Assembly (NCBI GenBank): GCA_016178075.1
Contig: JACOUA010000101.1
Span: 1-35,043 of the forward strand
From: Acidobacteriota bacterium
GTDB taxonomy: Bacteria; Acidobacteriota; Vicinamibacteria; Vicinamibacterales; JACQTH01
Length of the DNA: 35,043 nucleotides
Direction: 5' to 3'
Shown here: positions 24,828-34,335 of the stretch, piece after piece
Numbering within the stretch: position 1 is the first letter of the stretch
Layout of the letters: the number at the start of each line of letters is the position of its first letter
Notes under the pieces: generated by a model
Seen by the model: only the letters and a program-made list of their open reading frames with translations
Told to the model about the DNA's origin: nothing
The model's database searches: none
Position numbers and translations under genes: made by a program

Positions 24828-25640
24828 ATGGCTATCCGAGCGTTCGGCGTCATCGTGGCTCTCAGGGTGCTGATCCTTGGGCCGGGCTCCGTGTCCGCCC
24901 AGGGTCAATACGGAACCGACCGGGCTACCGGCGAGAACTACCACGTGGAGTTCGCGTTCGGCGTGTGGAACCCGACGCCCGAAATCCTGGTCAGGAGCGA
25001 ATCGCTCGGGATTGGCGGCACAACGGTCGACTTCGTCGCGGACTTGGGGATTCAGAAGGCCCGCTTTCGGGAATTCCGCCTGGTCGGCCGGCCGGCGACC
25101 AAGCACAGGTTCCGGTTGTCCTACGTGCCGATCGAGTACGCGGCGTCGACCGTGATCGCGCGTGAGATCGTGTTCAACGGTCAGCGGTTCCGTCTCGGGA
25201 TTCCGGTGGACGGGTTGCTGACCTGGCGGGCGTGGCGGATCGGCTACGAGTACGACGTTCTCTATCGCGACCGCGGTTTCGCAGGCTTCATCGTCGAAGC
25301 CAAGTACACCGATGTGTCCGTCACGGTCGGGAGTCCGCTGGTTTCCACCGAGTTCGCGCGGGCGCGCGCGCCCATCCCCGCGTTCGGCGGGATCGGCCGC
25401 GTGTATGTCGCGCCGAACATCTCGATCACCGGAGAGGTCACGGGGTTCGCCCTGCCGAATATCGACGAGGACTACGACGGGAAGTACGTTGATTTCGACC
25501 TCTACGGCACGGTCAACTATACGGATCACTTCGGCGGGCAGCTGGGGTATCGACGCATCGACGTGAACTATCTCGTGAAGCGGGACGCCGGAGACCTGAA
25601 GCTCGGCGGCCTGTACTTCATGGGGGTGGTGCGTTTCTGA
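24828..25640 (+). CDS. secreted, probable outer-membrane beta-barrel protein
   Basis: I do not recognise a named family. The 270-residue product has a signal peptide (residues 1-25, ending VSAQG) and then alternating aromatic/polar beta-strand pattern: YHVEFAFGVWNPTPEILV, KARFREFRLVGRPATKHRFR, IGYEYDVLYRDRGFAGFIVEAKYTDV, VDFDLYGTVNYTDHFGGQLGYRRID, and a final YFMGVVRF ending in Phe, the usual end of outer-membrane barrels. The ATG at 24828 is chosen because the signal peptide starts there. The next gene begins 26 bases later. A structural or transport role in the outer membrane is inference. Confidence 0.75.
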   Translation: MAIRAFGVIVALRVLILGPGSVSAQGQYGTDRATGENYHVEFAFGVWNPTPEILVRSESLGIGGTTVDFVADLGIQKARFREFRLVGRPATKHRFRLSYVPIEYAASTVIAREIVFNGQRFRLGIPVDGLLTWRAWRIGYEYDVLYRDRGFAGFIVEAKYTDVSVTVGSPLVSTEFARARAPIPAFGGIGRVYVAPNISITGEVTGFALPNIDEDYDGKYVDFDLYGTVNYTDHFGGQLGYRRIDVNYLVKRDAGDLKLGGLYFMGVVRF

Positions 25641-25666
25641 GGACTCGTGGGTCACGTTCCACCTTC

Positions 25667-27373
25667 GTGTCCTCGTGCATGGAAGCGGTGGTGGTCTTGG
25701 TCGGGGCCGTCGTGCTCACGGCCCTGATGACCTATCCGCTGGCCTTCAAGCTGTCCGGCGTCGGCCGCATCGACTCGGGTGATGGTCAGCTGAGCATCTG
25801 GAACGTCGCCTGGGTCGCGCACGCGATCATCGACTCGCCCGCCCGCCTTTATCAGGCGAATATCTTCCATCCGCACGCCGACACCCTGGCCTACTCCGAG
25901 TCGAACATCGGCGCCGGCAGCCTGGCGTTGCCGGCGTACTGGCTGACGCGGAACCCGTACTTCGCGCATAACGTGGTCGTGCTGCTCGCCTTCACGCTGT
26001 CCGCGGCGGGCGCGTACTTCCTGGTCAAGCATCTGACCCGTCATCGAGGTGCGGCGGCCGTCGCCGCCATCGCGTTCGCGTACTGCCCGTACGTGTTTGC
26101 CCGTACCGCGCACATTCAGCTGCTGATGACGGCCGGCCTGCCTTTCAGCCTCCTCGCGTTTCATCGAGTGGCCGATTCGCCGACGGCGGGCCGAGCCATC
26201 GTCCTGGGCCTGGTCCTCGTCGCCCAGGCTCTTTCGTGCGCATACTACGGCGTGTTTGTGTCGTGCGCCGTGGCGCTCGGCGCGTTGTATTACGCCTGCG
26301 ATCGCGGCCGGTGGCGAGACCGCCGCTACTGGACCGCGCTGACGCTGGCCGCCTTGGTCGCCATCTGGGCCGTGCTTCCGTTTCTCATGCCTTATGTCCG
26401 GCTCCAACGGGAGAGCGGCTTCGTCCGAACGATCGACGAAACGCTGGCGTATTCCGCCGACTGGCGAGCGTACTTTGCCTCGGCCGCCTGGGCGCACCAA
26501 TGGATGCTGCCCTGGCTCGGGACGTGGAACGACGTGCTGTTCCCGGGGTTCTTGACGACGCTGCTCGGAGGGTTCGGCTTCGCCCTGGCCGTCGCCGGCT
26601 CCCGGACGCCCGTTCACGCGCCCGCCCGGGAACCAGATGACGAGGCCACCGCTGCGCTCCTGGGCCGGCCCTTCAGTTCACCAGTTGATGTCGCCTGGCC
26701 CCGCTTCTACGCGCTCATGGCGGTGCTGGCCGCGTGGATGTCGTTTGGCCCTCGCGCCGGGCTCTACAAGGTCGCGTATCACCTGCTGCCCGTTTTTGAC
26801 TTCCTGAGGGCGCCTGCCCGATTCGGTGTGCTGGTCGCTCTGGCCTTGACGGTGCTGATGGCTCTGGGAATCCTGAGGCTGGCCGAACGCTCTCGGTCGT
26901 CCGGCCGGTTGTTCGTCTTGCTCGCCATCGCCGCGGTGGCGGAACTGGCCACGCTGCCGCTGGGTTTTCGCGAAGTCCAGCCGCTCCCCGAGGCGTACCG
27001 TACGCTGGCCACGCTTCGACGCGGCCCGGTCATCGAGTTGCCGTTTTACTACAACCCAATCGATTTTCATCGGCACACGCTCTATATGCTGAATTCGACG
27101 GGGCATTGGTTCCCGCTCATCAACGGCTACAGCGATCACATTCCTCCGGACTTTCGCGAGATGGCGATCCACCTCAGCTCGTTTCCAACGCTCGAATCGT
27201 TCAGGATCCTGGCGCCGCGCGGAACCCGTTACGCCATCTTTCACCTGAATCTGTACGACACCCGCAGCCGCCTTCGGTTGATGCAGCGGCTTGACCAATA
27301 TCAGCCCTTCCTTCGCCCGATCTTTCGCCAGGGCGATGTCTGGTTGTACGAGATTGTCGACTGGCCGCGGTGA
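25667..27373 (+). CDS. multi-pass membrane protein, GT-C glycosyltransferase-like
   Basis: A 568-residue protein with about eleven hydrophobic helices and a small soluble C-terminal part. The N-terminal loop IDSGDGQLSIWNVAWVAHAI, followed by NIFHPHADTLAYSES, resembles the acidic first periplasmic loop of lipid-linked GT-C glycosyltransferases and YfhO-like proteins, where Asp residues are catalytic. Later helices include LVAQALSCAYYGVFVSCAVAL and FLRAPARFGVLVALAL. I cannot name a substrate. The start is GTG 25667 or ATG 25679; the latter begins directly with the first helix (MEAVVVLVGAVVLTALM). A MITE lies between this gene and the next. Confidence 0.7.
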   Translation: MSSCMEAVVVLVGAVVLTALMTYPLAFKLSGVGRIDSGDGQLSIWNVAWVAHAIIDSPARLYQANIFHPHADTLAYSESNIGAGSLALPAYWLTRNPYFAHNVVVLLAFTLSAAGAYFLVKHLTRHRGAAAVAAIAFAYCPYVFARTAHIQLLMTAGLPFSLLAFHRVADSPTAGRAIVLGLVLVAQALSCAYYGVFVSCAVALGALYYACDRGRWRDRRYWTALTLAALVAIWAVLPFLMPYVRLQRESGFVRTIDETLAYSADWRAYFASAAWAHQWMLPWLGTWNDVLFPGFLTTLLGGFGFALAVAGSRTPVHAPAREPDDEATAALLGRPFSSPVDVAWPRFYALMAVLAAWMSFGPRAGLYKVAYHLLPVFDFLRAPARFGVLVALALTVLMALGILRLAERSRSSGRLFVLLAIAAVAELATLPLGFREVQPLPEAYRTLATLRRGPVIELPFYYNPIDFHRHTLYMLNSTGHWFPLINGYSDHIPPDFREMAIHLSSFPTLESFRILAPRGTRYAIFHLNLYDTRSRLRLMQRLDQYQPFLRPIFRQGDVWLYEIVDWPR

Positions 27374-27481
27374 GCCTGAAACACCGGCGGCTCCCCTGCC
27401 GTATAAGTGGGTAGGCCATTCAGTAGTTGTGTGACTTGTTTCAGGCGCTTGAGAGCCCAAGGAAGTTAGGCGAGTCGAGAC

Positions 27482-27645
27482 TAGTGTCCCGGCTCAGTAA
27501 TTCGTGGCATAAGTCCCGGAGCGCGGCGCCCGCCTGGCAAGGCGCGAGGAGCGCGCATAGCGGGACTATGTAAGCGACGAGCAACGCAGCCAGGCGGGAT
27601 GCCCCGCCCGGGAGTTGTGCCACGAATTACTGAGCCGGGACACTA
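27482..27645. mobile_element. MITE with long terminal inverted repeats and TA target duplication
   Basis: The 160-bp element 27484-27643 starts GTGTCCCGGCTCAGTAATTC and ends with its complement; the first 26 bases (to GTGGCA) pair perfectly and pairing continues with two mismatches to about 36. TA dinucleotides flank it at 27482-27483 and 27644-27645, as for IS630/Tc1-mariner insertions. Inner segments CCCGCCTGGC (about 27529) and GCCAGGCGGG (about 27589) also pair, so the whole element can fold into one hairpin. It carries no gene and needs a transposase elsewhere. Confidence 0.85.
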
Positions 27646-27653
27646 GCATCCGG

Positions 27654-29870
27654 ATGCGACGACCGAGCTGGCGCATCGCGTTTGTCGTTGCCGCAGGGGC
27701 GGCCGGTGCGCTCGTCACCCACACGGCGGTCGCGCAGACGCGCCTTGCTGCGGAAGCCGAAGACGCGTACGTCGCCCACGATGCCACGGCGCAAACCTGG
27801 ACCATCGGGAATCGCACGGTCGCTTTCTCCGTCGGGTTCGATCGCTCGCAGAACCTCCGCACGCTTGGCCTCTCGATCGCGCCCGATTGGGCAAACGTGC
27901 TGCGGGATGGTTCGGCCGACGCGCTCCTGACCCTCGGCAACACAACGTCGTTCCTCGGCGCCACGCAGTCGGGCTTCAGATACCGCGGTTTCGACGCGAG
28001 CGCCACGGGGCGGACCGTCGAGCTGACGCTGTCGTTCGATCATCGCGACACGGGCGTTGTCGCGATGCGTCACTATCGAACGGTGGCCGGCACCCCGGTG
28101 ATCGAGGTCTGGACGACGCTGACGCTTCCTTCGGGCCGGGCCGAGGTCGTGGCCTCGAACTTGAACGCCTGGAGGTTGTCGGTGCCGGCCGGCACGGTGC
28201 GATGGGTCGCCGGGCTGGAGCCACCAGACGGGATCGAGTCTTTCTCCATCGTCGATCGCAACCTGAGGCCGGGAGAGCGACTCAGCTTCGGCTCCATCGA
28301 GCGCTCGTCATCTTCGGTCGTCCCGGTGTTCAGTGTCGCGGCCGGCCAGGCGAGATTCTTCGGCGGGATCATGTGGTCCGGGGCGTGGACCGCGCTCATC
28401 GATCGGGTCCAGGATCGGCTCGACCTCACCTTGTCGCTCCTGCCGACCACGCGAACGAGGCTCCGCGACGCGGCCAGCGTGGAGGCGCCGCACGGATTCT
28501 TCGGCCTCGTGTCCACGCCTGACGCGATCTCGCTCGCGTTGAATGCCTTCATCATGGACGGGCTCCGGGGCGGCCGGCCGCTCCAATCGCTCGTCACCTA
28601 CAACACGTGGTTCGTCAGCGGATCCCACCTCAATGAGGAGTCGACCCGTTCGCAGATGGACCATGCGGCCCGGCTCGGCGCCGAGGTCTTCGTCGTGGAT
28701 GCAGGTTGGTATCCCGGCGGCGACCGCCTCGCGTATCAGTTCACCGCGGGTCTTGGCCTCTATGACGAGGATTCCGAGAGGTTTCCGAGCGGCCTCCCTG
28801 CTCTGGCCGAGTACGCCCATGGCCTCGGCATGAAGTTCGGCATCTGGGTCGAGCCCGAACGCGTGGATCTCGCGACCGTGGGGCCGCCGGGGCGTGCGCA
28901 GCAGAACTGGCTGGCGACCCACGACGGAAAGTACGGCTCGGAAAACACCGAGTATGAAGTGCCTTCGGCGCAGATCTGTCTGGCCCATCTCGACGCCCAA
29001 CAGTGGATCGTCAATCGCCTGAGCGAGCTCATCCAGCGAACGGGCGCCGACTACCTGAAATGGGACAACAACTTCTGGATCGACTGCAACCGCGGCGTGC
29101 ACGGGCACACGGAGGGTGACGGCAGGTTCGCGCACGTCAACGGGCTCTACGCGGTGCTCCGCGCCCTGCGGGAACGGTTTCCCGACCTGATCATCGAAAA
29201 CTGCTCCGGCGGCGGAAACCGCCTCGACCTCGGCATGATTCAGTTCACGGACGTCGCGTGGATGGACGACCGATCGGCTCCTGCGGTCCACGTGCGGCAC
29301 AACCTCCAGGGACTGCTTCAGTTCTTTCCCGCCGGCTATCTCTTCTCCTTCGTCATGGGGGGCGACGAGGAACCGGTGCACGAGAATCCGGACCTGTCGC
29401 TGCTCTTCCGGAGCCGCATGAGCGGCATGCTGGGCCTCGGCTTCCCCGGTGACGAGCTGACGGAGGGCGAGGCCGAAGTCGCCTCGACGGAAGTCAGTGT
29501 GTACAAGGAGCTGCGGTCGACGCTCAAGGATAGCGTCGGGATCCTCCTGTCGGGTCAGACCAAATCCAGCGAGCGGCCTCAATGGGAGGTCGTCGAACAC
29601 CGGAGTCCAACCGTTGACGACGTCGTGATCTTTGCGTACCAAAATGATCCGGAAACCCACGAGACGACCTTCCGGCCCGTTCTGCTCGATCCTGAGCAGA
29701 CCTACACGGTCGAGATTCTCTTCCTGGACAGCTTCGGCTCGTTTACCGGGGCCGAGCTGATGCGCGACGGGATCGTGGTGCCGGAATCCTCGCGCTCCGC
29801 CGCGCAAATCATCGTCTTGCGGGCCCAGACGACGACGCGTCTCCGTAGCCAGTCAGTCCGGCGCCGGTAA
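27654..29870 (+). CDS. GH36-family alpha-galactosidase, secreted
   Basis: The 738-residue enzyme should release alpha-linked galactose from oligosaccharides. A signal peptide (MRRPSWRIAFVVAAGAAGAL, residues 1-28, ending AVAQ) is followed by a beta-sandwich N-domain and a TIM barrel with TYNTWFVSGSHLNEES, FVVDAGWYPGGD, GMKFGIWVEPERVD, YLKWDNN (predicted nucleophile Asp471), ENCSGGGNRLD and WMDDRS (predicted acid/base Asp538 or Asp539), then a C-terminal beta domain. This order is diagnostic for melibiase-type GH36. The ATG at 27654 is chosen because the signal peptide starts there; reading further upstream would translate the MITE. The MITE ends eight bases before the ATG, so native promoter and ribosome-binding sequence may have been displaced. 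Confidence 0.92.
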   Translation: MRRPSWRIAFVVAAGAAGALVTHTAVAQTRLAAEAEDAYVAHDATAQTWTIGNRTVAFSVGFDRSQNLRTLGLSIAPDWANVLRDGSADALLTLGNTTSFLGATQSGFRYRGFDASATGRTVELTLSFDHRDTGVVAMRHYRTVAGTPVIEVWTTLTLPSGRAEVVASNLNAWRLSVPAGTVRWVAGLEPPDGIESFSIVDRNLRPGERLSFGSIERSSSSVVPVFSVAAGQARFFGGIMWSGAWTALIDRVQDRLDLTLSLLPTTRTRLRDAASVEAPHGFFGLVSTPDAISLALNAFIMDGLRGGRPLQSLVTYNTWFVSGSHLNEESTRSQMDHAARLGAEVFVVDAGWYPGGDRLAYQFTAGLGLYDEDSERFPSGLPALAEYAHGLGMKFGIWVEPERVDLATVGPPGRAQQNWLATHDGKYGSENTEYEVPSAQICLAHLDAQQWIVNRLSELIQRTGADYLKWDNNFWIDCNRGVHGHTEGDGRFAHVNGLYAVLRALRERFPDLIIENCSGGGNRLDLGMIQFTDVAWMDDRSAPAVHVRHNLQGLLQFFPAGYLFSFVMGGDEEPVHENPDLSLLFRSRMSGMLGLGFPGDELTEGEAEVASTEVSVYKELRSTLKDSVGILLSGQTKSSERPQWEVVEHRSPTVDDVVIFAYQNDPETHETTFRPVLLDPEQTYTVEILFLDSFGSFTGAELMRDGIVVPESSRSAAQIIVLRAQTTTRLRSQSVRRR

Positions 29871-29897
29871 ACCGTCCACGGGATACAATCCCGCGTC

Positions 29898-31058
29898 ATG
29901 CGGCGGGAGCTTCCGGCCGTTCTGCGAGTCCTCGGGCTGGCGCTGGGTTGGCGCTTGTTCTCCGCGGCGCTCGCGCTCCTCGCCAACATCGTCTTTCCGA
30001 TGGGGCAGCCCGAACAGTTCAGGGTGCTGCCCCGCACGCACCTCTTCTGGGACGCCTTCGCACGCTATGACGCCGGCTGGTACGCGGGTCTGGCGAGATC
30101 GGGCTACACCTATGAGCCTGGCCGTCCGAACGATTTCGCCTTCTTCCCCGTGTACCCCAAGCTCACCGGTTATCTCGGCACACTGATGGGCGGCGGGATC
30201 GCCAACTACTTTTTCGCCGGCATCATCGTGTCGTGGGTCGCGTTCCTCGGCGCGATGGTGGTGCTGTATCTTCTCGCGCGCCTGGATCTGACGGAAGAGG
30301 AGGCCACCCGCGCCGTGCTCTACAGCGCGGTCTTCCCGTTCGCGTTCTTCTTCGGGGTGATCTATGCCGAAAGCGTTTTTCTGCTCTTCACGCTTTGGGC
30401 GTTCTACGGATTTCGCACGCGGGGCTGGCTGATCGGAGGACTGGCGGGCGGCGTCGCGACGGCCACACGCCCGAACGGCATCTATGCGCTGCCGGCCGTC
30501 GCCTGGATCGCCTTCACGCACGCGCGCAACGATCGGCGCCAGGCGATCAAGGCCGCGGTTGCGGTCGCGCTGTTCACGTCGGGCATCGTGCTGTACTCGC
30601 TCTTCGTCTACATCAAGACCGGCTCGCCGCTCGAATGGGTGTACAGCATCCAGCGCTGGAACTATCATCCGGGCGGGATTCCCGGCGTGCAGCTCGTGAA
30701 CCTGATCGTGGCGCTCGGGACACGGCCGTTCGACTACCTGACGACCGGCAAGACGGCGCCGTACGACACGCTCAACGGCCTCGCGGCGATCGTGCTGGTG
30801 CTCTCGATTCCGGGGATCTGGTGGCGCTTCGGCGCGGGCTACGGCCTCTTCGTCGCGGCCAACCTGTGGGTGCCGCTGTCGAGCGGCTGGTATGAAGGGC
30901 TCGGACGCTACTGCTCGGTGCTGTTCCCGTTCTTCATGCTGCTGGCGGCATGGTCGTCGCGGCTGCCACCGGCGTTTCACTCGGCGGTGCTCGTCACCTT
31001 TGCGACACTCTATGCGATCTGCCTCGCGCTCTTCACGAAGGTGCACCCGCTTTTCTGA
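29898..31058 (+). CDS. PIG-V-like mannosyltransferase family membrane protein
   Basis: A 386-residue polytopic membrane protein. The first periplasmic loop holds FARYDAGWYAGLARSGY (residues about 55-71) and FAFFPVYPKLTGYL, a pattern of PIG-V/GT76-type GT-C glycosyltransferases that use polyprenyl-phosphate sugar donors; the Asp of YDAGWY is the expected key acidic residue. Later blocks LYSAVFPFAFFFGVIYAESV and GLAGGVATATRPNGIY fit the same family. Bacterial members are of uncertain acceptor. TACAAT at 29884-29889 lies eight bases before the ATG, so a leaderless transcript is possible. It starts 27 bases after the galactosidase gene and ends convergently to slt. Confidence 0.85.
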   Translation: MRRELPAVLRVLGLALGWRLFSAALALLANIVFPMGQPEQFRVLPRTHLFWDAFARYDAGWYAGLARSGYTYEPGRPNDFAFFPVYPKLTGYLGTLMGGGIANYFFAGIIVSWVAFLGAMVVLYLLARLDLTEEEATRAVLYSAVFPFAFFFGVIYAESVFLLFTLWAFYGFRTRGWLIGGLAGGVATATRPNGIYALPAVAWIAFTHARNDRRQAIKAAVAVALFTSGIVLYSLFVYIKTGSPLEWVYSIQRWNYHPGGIPGVQLVNLIVALGTRPFDYLTTGKTAPYDTLNGLAAIVLVLSIPGIWWRFGAGYGLFVAANLWVPLSSGWYEGLGRYCSVLFPFFMLLAAWSSRLPPAFHSAVLVTFATLYAICLALFTKVHPLF

Positions 31059-31059
31059 A

Positions 31060-31125
31060 GGCTTATGGCTCATGGCTCATGGCTACCTAAGCCCTCAGCC
31101 TTGAGCCCTAGCAGCCCTGAGCCCC
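31060..31125. repeat. 7-bp-period inverted repeat between convergent genes
   Basis: GCTTATGGCTCATGGCTCAT (7-mers from 31061) is followed by the complementary words AAGCCCT, CAGCCTT, GAGCCCT and CTGAGCC. The halves can pair, which could form a bidirectional terminator-like hairpin between the mannosyltransferase and slt genes. Confidence 0.75.
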
Positions 31126-33318
31126 TTACGATCCCGCGGTCTTCCTGACGGGGCCAGTCGTCTTCGCCGGACCGCCATAGATAATCCGGTAGTCCTCGGC
31201 GGTCCCGAGCACCTTCTTCACGTAGTTCTGGGTCTCCGGGAACGGGATGTCATCGACGAACTCGTCCTGCTCGAGCCCGGGCCGCTCCGCGAGCCACCGC
31301 GCGACGCGGTGATCGCCGGCGTTGTAGCTCGCCAGCGCGAAGTACGCGCCGCCGAAGCGCTTCACGAGATTCGAGAAGTACAGCATCCCCATCCGGATGT
31401 TGACGTCGGGACGGGTCAGCATCGAGACGCGATAGCGCGGAATCTTCAGCGCACGCGCGAGCTGCCGGCCGGTGGACGGCATGATCTGCATCATCCCGAT
31501 GGCGCCGGCCGACGAGCGGATGTCGGGGGTGAAGGTCGACTCCTGCGCGATGAGCGCCGCAATCAGATAGGGATCCAGATCGCGGGCCGCCGCGTGTTTG
31601 CGGATCAGATCCCACTGATCGAGCGGGAAGATGATCTTCAGGAGCTCGTCGGGCAGCAGCCGTCCGGCGGCCGAGAGATAGACCGGATACGCCCGCTTCA
31701 TCGCGTTGATCCCGCGACGCAGGTCTCCCTGCTCGTGATAGATCCACCCGAGGGTCGCGTCGATGATCGGCGAGCTCCCCCAGATGCGCTGCGCGTACAG
31801 GAGCTCGTTGGTCGCGGCGTCGTAGAGCTTCAGCGAGAGCAGTTGTCGAATCAGGTCCGCGGTCGGGGGAGGGACGCCGGGATCGACCTCCAGCGGCGAT
31901 TGGTCCGACGCCCGGACGACGGCGGCGACCTGGGATTTCGAGGCCGCCAATCGCCCGTAGTACGAGCTGCCGTAGTCGCGCGTGACGGCCGCGAACGCCG
32001 CCCTCGCGTCGACCTGCCGCCCGAGTTTTTCGTGGGCGCGCGCGGCCCAATACTGGAACGCCGGCCGCGAATCCGAGTGCGGGAACCTCACCGCCGCGTC
32101 CGCGAACAGCCGAATCGTCTCCTCGTAGCGCCCGTGCTTGAACGCCCACCAGCCGGCCTTCCAAGCGGCGCGGTCGCCGTAGCGGCTGTCGGGATACTTC
32201 TGATAGAGCTCCGCAAAGGTGTCTGCGGCGCGGTCGTCTTCGTTGATCCGGATGTAGTGGCTGCCCAGGTTGTTGAGCGCTTCCTCGGCCCACGAGCTGT
32301 CCGGAAACTGCGCGACGAGCTGCTGCGACAGCTCGACATAGGTGTCCTGCTCGCCGAGCGCGCGCACGGCGCTCAGATAGAAGAACAGCGCTTCGGCTTT
32401 CCGCCTCGCGTGCTCGGTGTACGGCTTCAGCGCCTGGCGCGCGTTCCGATAGCGCTGCAGGTAATAGTCGGACTCGGCGAGCCGCAGCTCCACCAGCTCG
32501 TGCTCGTCGCCCGACGCGTACGGCTGCACCAGCTCGAAGGATCGCCGCGCGTCGGCATATCGTCTCGCGCCGAAGAGCCGCTCGCCTCGTCCCAGCTCGA
32601 GCTTGTATCGACCGTTCTGCGGTCCGACCGGCTGCAGGTCGACCTTCGTCATCTCCGTAGCGGCCGCCGCCGCGGCGTCGCCCATCGGGAACTCGAAATA
32701 GACCCGCACGTACGCCGTGGCCGCGCGCGCCAGGTCCCCTCGCGCCAGCTCCGCGCGCGCCAGCCGCAGCAGCACGTCGTCCGGCGCCATGGTCTTTTGC
32801 TGAGAGAGCGTCTCGTAGATGCGCGCCGCGGCGGCGAAGTCCTGCGTGGCTTCCGCTGCCTCCGCCTCGGCCAGGGCCGCCGCCTCGCTGAGACAGCCGA
32901 TCGGATGCATCTGCGTCACAGCCCTGAATGTTTGTCGAGCCTGGTCGAACGATTCCAACGCCAGTTCCGTCAGGCCTCTGTAATACGCGACGTACGCCGC
33001 CAGCTCGGATCCATCGAACACCTCAGGGTTCAGCACTCGGAGCGCGTCGGCGTATTTCCCGTCCGCGTACAGCTCAACGGCCTTCGCCAACTGCGCCGCC
33101 TTTGCCGATCCTTGTGAGCGCGGGCGTGAAGCGTCGCGCGGGGAGGGGACGAGCCAGAGCGTCGAGGCGTCGAGGACTGCAGGGTCGCCTGCTGCCGCTG
33201 ACACTCGTGCGCTGCCACCCGGTCGCGCGAGGGAGGCCCGATCGTGCGTCCCATCGGGAAGGAGCAGGACGACCGCGAGGCACGCAGCTCTGACGATCTG
33301 GTGACGGGTTCGGTTCAC
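31126..33318 (-). CDS. slt: soluble lytic murein transglycosylase
   Basis: Slt cleaves peptidoglycan between MurNAc and GlcNAc with formation of anhydro-MurNAc. The 730-residue protein starts at GTG 33318 (MNRTRHQIVRAACLAVVLLL, a signal peptide), continues with a long superhelical TPR-like region (for example AKAVELYADGKYADALRVLN, YAYRESDYYLQRY-like helices, and WAEEALNNLGSHYIRINEDD), and ends with the SLT domain: LIAQESTFTPDIRSSAGAIG (catalytic Glu near residue 592), MMQIMPSTGRQLA, and LASYNAGDHRV. The GTG overlaps the stop of the upstream GAF gene (GTGA), giving translational coupling. Longer in-frame upstream extensions are rejected because they only read antisense-like arginine-rich sequence across that gene. 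Confidence 0.92.
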   Translation of the reverse strand: MNRTRHQIVRAACLAVVLLLPDGTHDRASLARPGGSARVSAAAGDPAVLDASTLWLVPSPRDASRPRSQGSAKAAQLAKAVELYADGKYADALRVLNPEVFDGSELAAYVAYYRGLTELALESFDQARQTFRAVTQMHPIGCLSEAAALAEAEAAEATQDFAAAARIYETLSQQKTMAPDDVLLRLARAELARGDLARAATAYVRVYFEFPMGDAAAAAATEMTKVDLQPVGPQNGRYKLELGRGERLFGARRYADARRSFELVQPYASGDEHELVELRLAESDYYLQRYRNARQALKPYTEHARRKAEALFFYLSAVRALGEQDTYVELSQQLVAQFPDSSWAEEALNNLGSHYIRINEDDRAADTFAELYQKYPDSRYGDRAAWKAGWWAFKHGRYEETIRLFADAAVRFPHSDSRPAFQYWAARAHEKLGRQVDARAAFAAVTRDYGSSYYGRLAASKSQVAAVVRASDQSPLEVDPGVPPPTADLIRQLLSLKLYDAATNELLYAQRIWGSSPIIDATLGWIYHEQGDLRRGINAMKRAYPVYLSAAGRLLPDELLKIIFPLDQWDLIRKHAAARDLDPYLIAALIAQESTFTPDIRSSAGAIGMMQIMPSTGRQLARALKIPRYRVSMLTRPDVNIRMGMLYFSNLVKRFGGAYFALASYNAGDHRVARWLAERPGLEQDEFVDDIPFPETQNYVKKVLGTAEDYRIIYGGPAKTTGPVRKTAGS

Positions 33319-34193
33319 GTCGCGTGCTCCTCGGTTGCCTCGCGGCTCGAGCCGGCCAGCGCCTCGACGATTCTCGCGGCCGTCAGCGCCTGTAAACAGC
33401 GCGCGGCGTGCCGCGCGAGGAGCTCGACGACTTCCGGCCACGCGCTCGGGACTTTTCGCGCCGGATCCGTGTCCTCGTTGTCGTCGGCGTATAACACGCC
33501 GACGATCTGACCGCCGACCTCCAACGGCACGGCAAATCCCACGCGGCCTTCGCTGAGCTGCACGAAGGTCGGCGTCTTGACGCCCCACAGAGACGACGTG
33601 GTGCACGCCTGACCCGAGCGGATGGCCGCGCCGAGCAGATCCTCGTCATCCAGCTCGGTTTCGAAGCCGGTCGACGACAGCTCGGCCGGGAAGCCGACCA
33701 TCCGCCAGCTCTTGAGGCGGCCGCCCTCCACCGTCAACACGGCGACGCGCGCGGCCACTTCCGCCGCCTTGTCGGCGAGAAGATGAAGGACCTCGGAGAG
33801 CGATCGGGCGTGATCGAAGGTGCGAATCGCTTCGAGCAGCCGTTCGGCGCCCGCCAGCTCGGCCTGACGCTCCCGCGATTGCGCTTCCGCGATCTCGGCG
33901 GCCGCCGCGCGTGCCGCCTCGGCTCTCGCGCTGTTGACCGCTTGCGCCGCTTCCTCTCTTGAACGGGTCAGTGCCTCTTCTGTTCGACGTGCCGCATCCG
34001 CCAGAGCGGCCGCAACGAGATCTCGCGCGTCGGCTTCCGCTTCGGTCCGCGCGCGTTGAAGGGCGGCCGCTTGCTGGGCGTCCGCCTCTTCCTTCAGGCG
34101 CCCGACCATCGTGCGGACCTCGTCCTCGATGCGTCCGTGCACGCCGCGGAGGACCTCGTCAACGAGGTGCTGGAGTGGGTCGTCTGCTGCCAT
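33315..34193 (-). CDS. coiled-coil and GAF-domain protein
   Basis: The 292-residue cytoplasmic protein has an Ala/Glu/Arg-rich coiled coil (residues about 12-130, for example LQRARTEAEADARDLVAAAL and RAEAARAAAAEIAEAQSRER) and a C-terminal GAF domain (about 135-275: ARSLSEVLHLLADKAAEVAA, VGFAVPLEVGGQIVGVLYAD). GAF domains bind small ligands or chromophores in signalling proteins; no output domain is attached. The ATG at 34193 is chosen because the coding character starts there and because a strong promoter at 34336-34364 would begin the mRNA near 34329, downstream of the other candidate start at 34364. Translationally coupled to slt, so a role in regulating wall turnover is possible but unproven. 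Confidence 0.83.
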   Translation of the reverse strand: MAADDPLQHLVDEVLRGVHGRIEDEVRTMVGRLKEEADAQQAAALQRARTEAEADARDLVAAALADAARRTEEALTRSREEAAQAVNSARAEAARAAAAEIAEAQSRERQAELAGAERLLEAIRTFDHARSLSEVLHLLADKAAEVAARVAVLTVEGGRLKSWRMVGFPAELSSTGFETELDDEDLLGAAIRSGQACTTSSLWGVKTPTFVQLSEGRVGFAVPLEVGGQIVGVLYADDNEDTDPARKVPSAWPEVVELLARHAARCLQALTAARIVEALAGSSREATEEHAT

Positions 34194-34335
34194 GACTGCT
34201 GGTGCGAGACTCCCCGCCACCTGCGCCTGCGCCGCACACGTGACGACCGTTCCGGTGCCGGCACGGCAACGTTCGAAGGCGCAAGGTTGTTGGCGGTTAT
34301 CGGATCGCTTGCTTGGCGCTGAAGGGCTTCGAGAG

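Noticed and set aside
31309-33117. 602-codon plus-strand frame opposite slt
   Set aside because: Arginine-rich shadow; the minus strand encodes the complete transglycosylase with signal peptide and catalytic domain.
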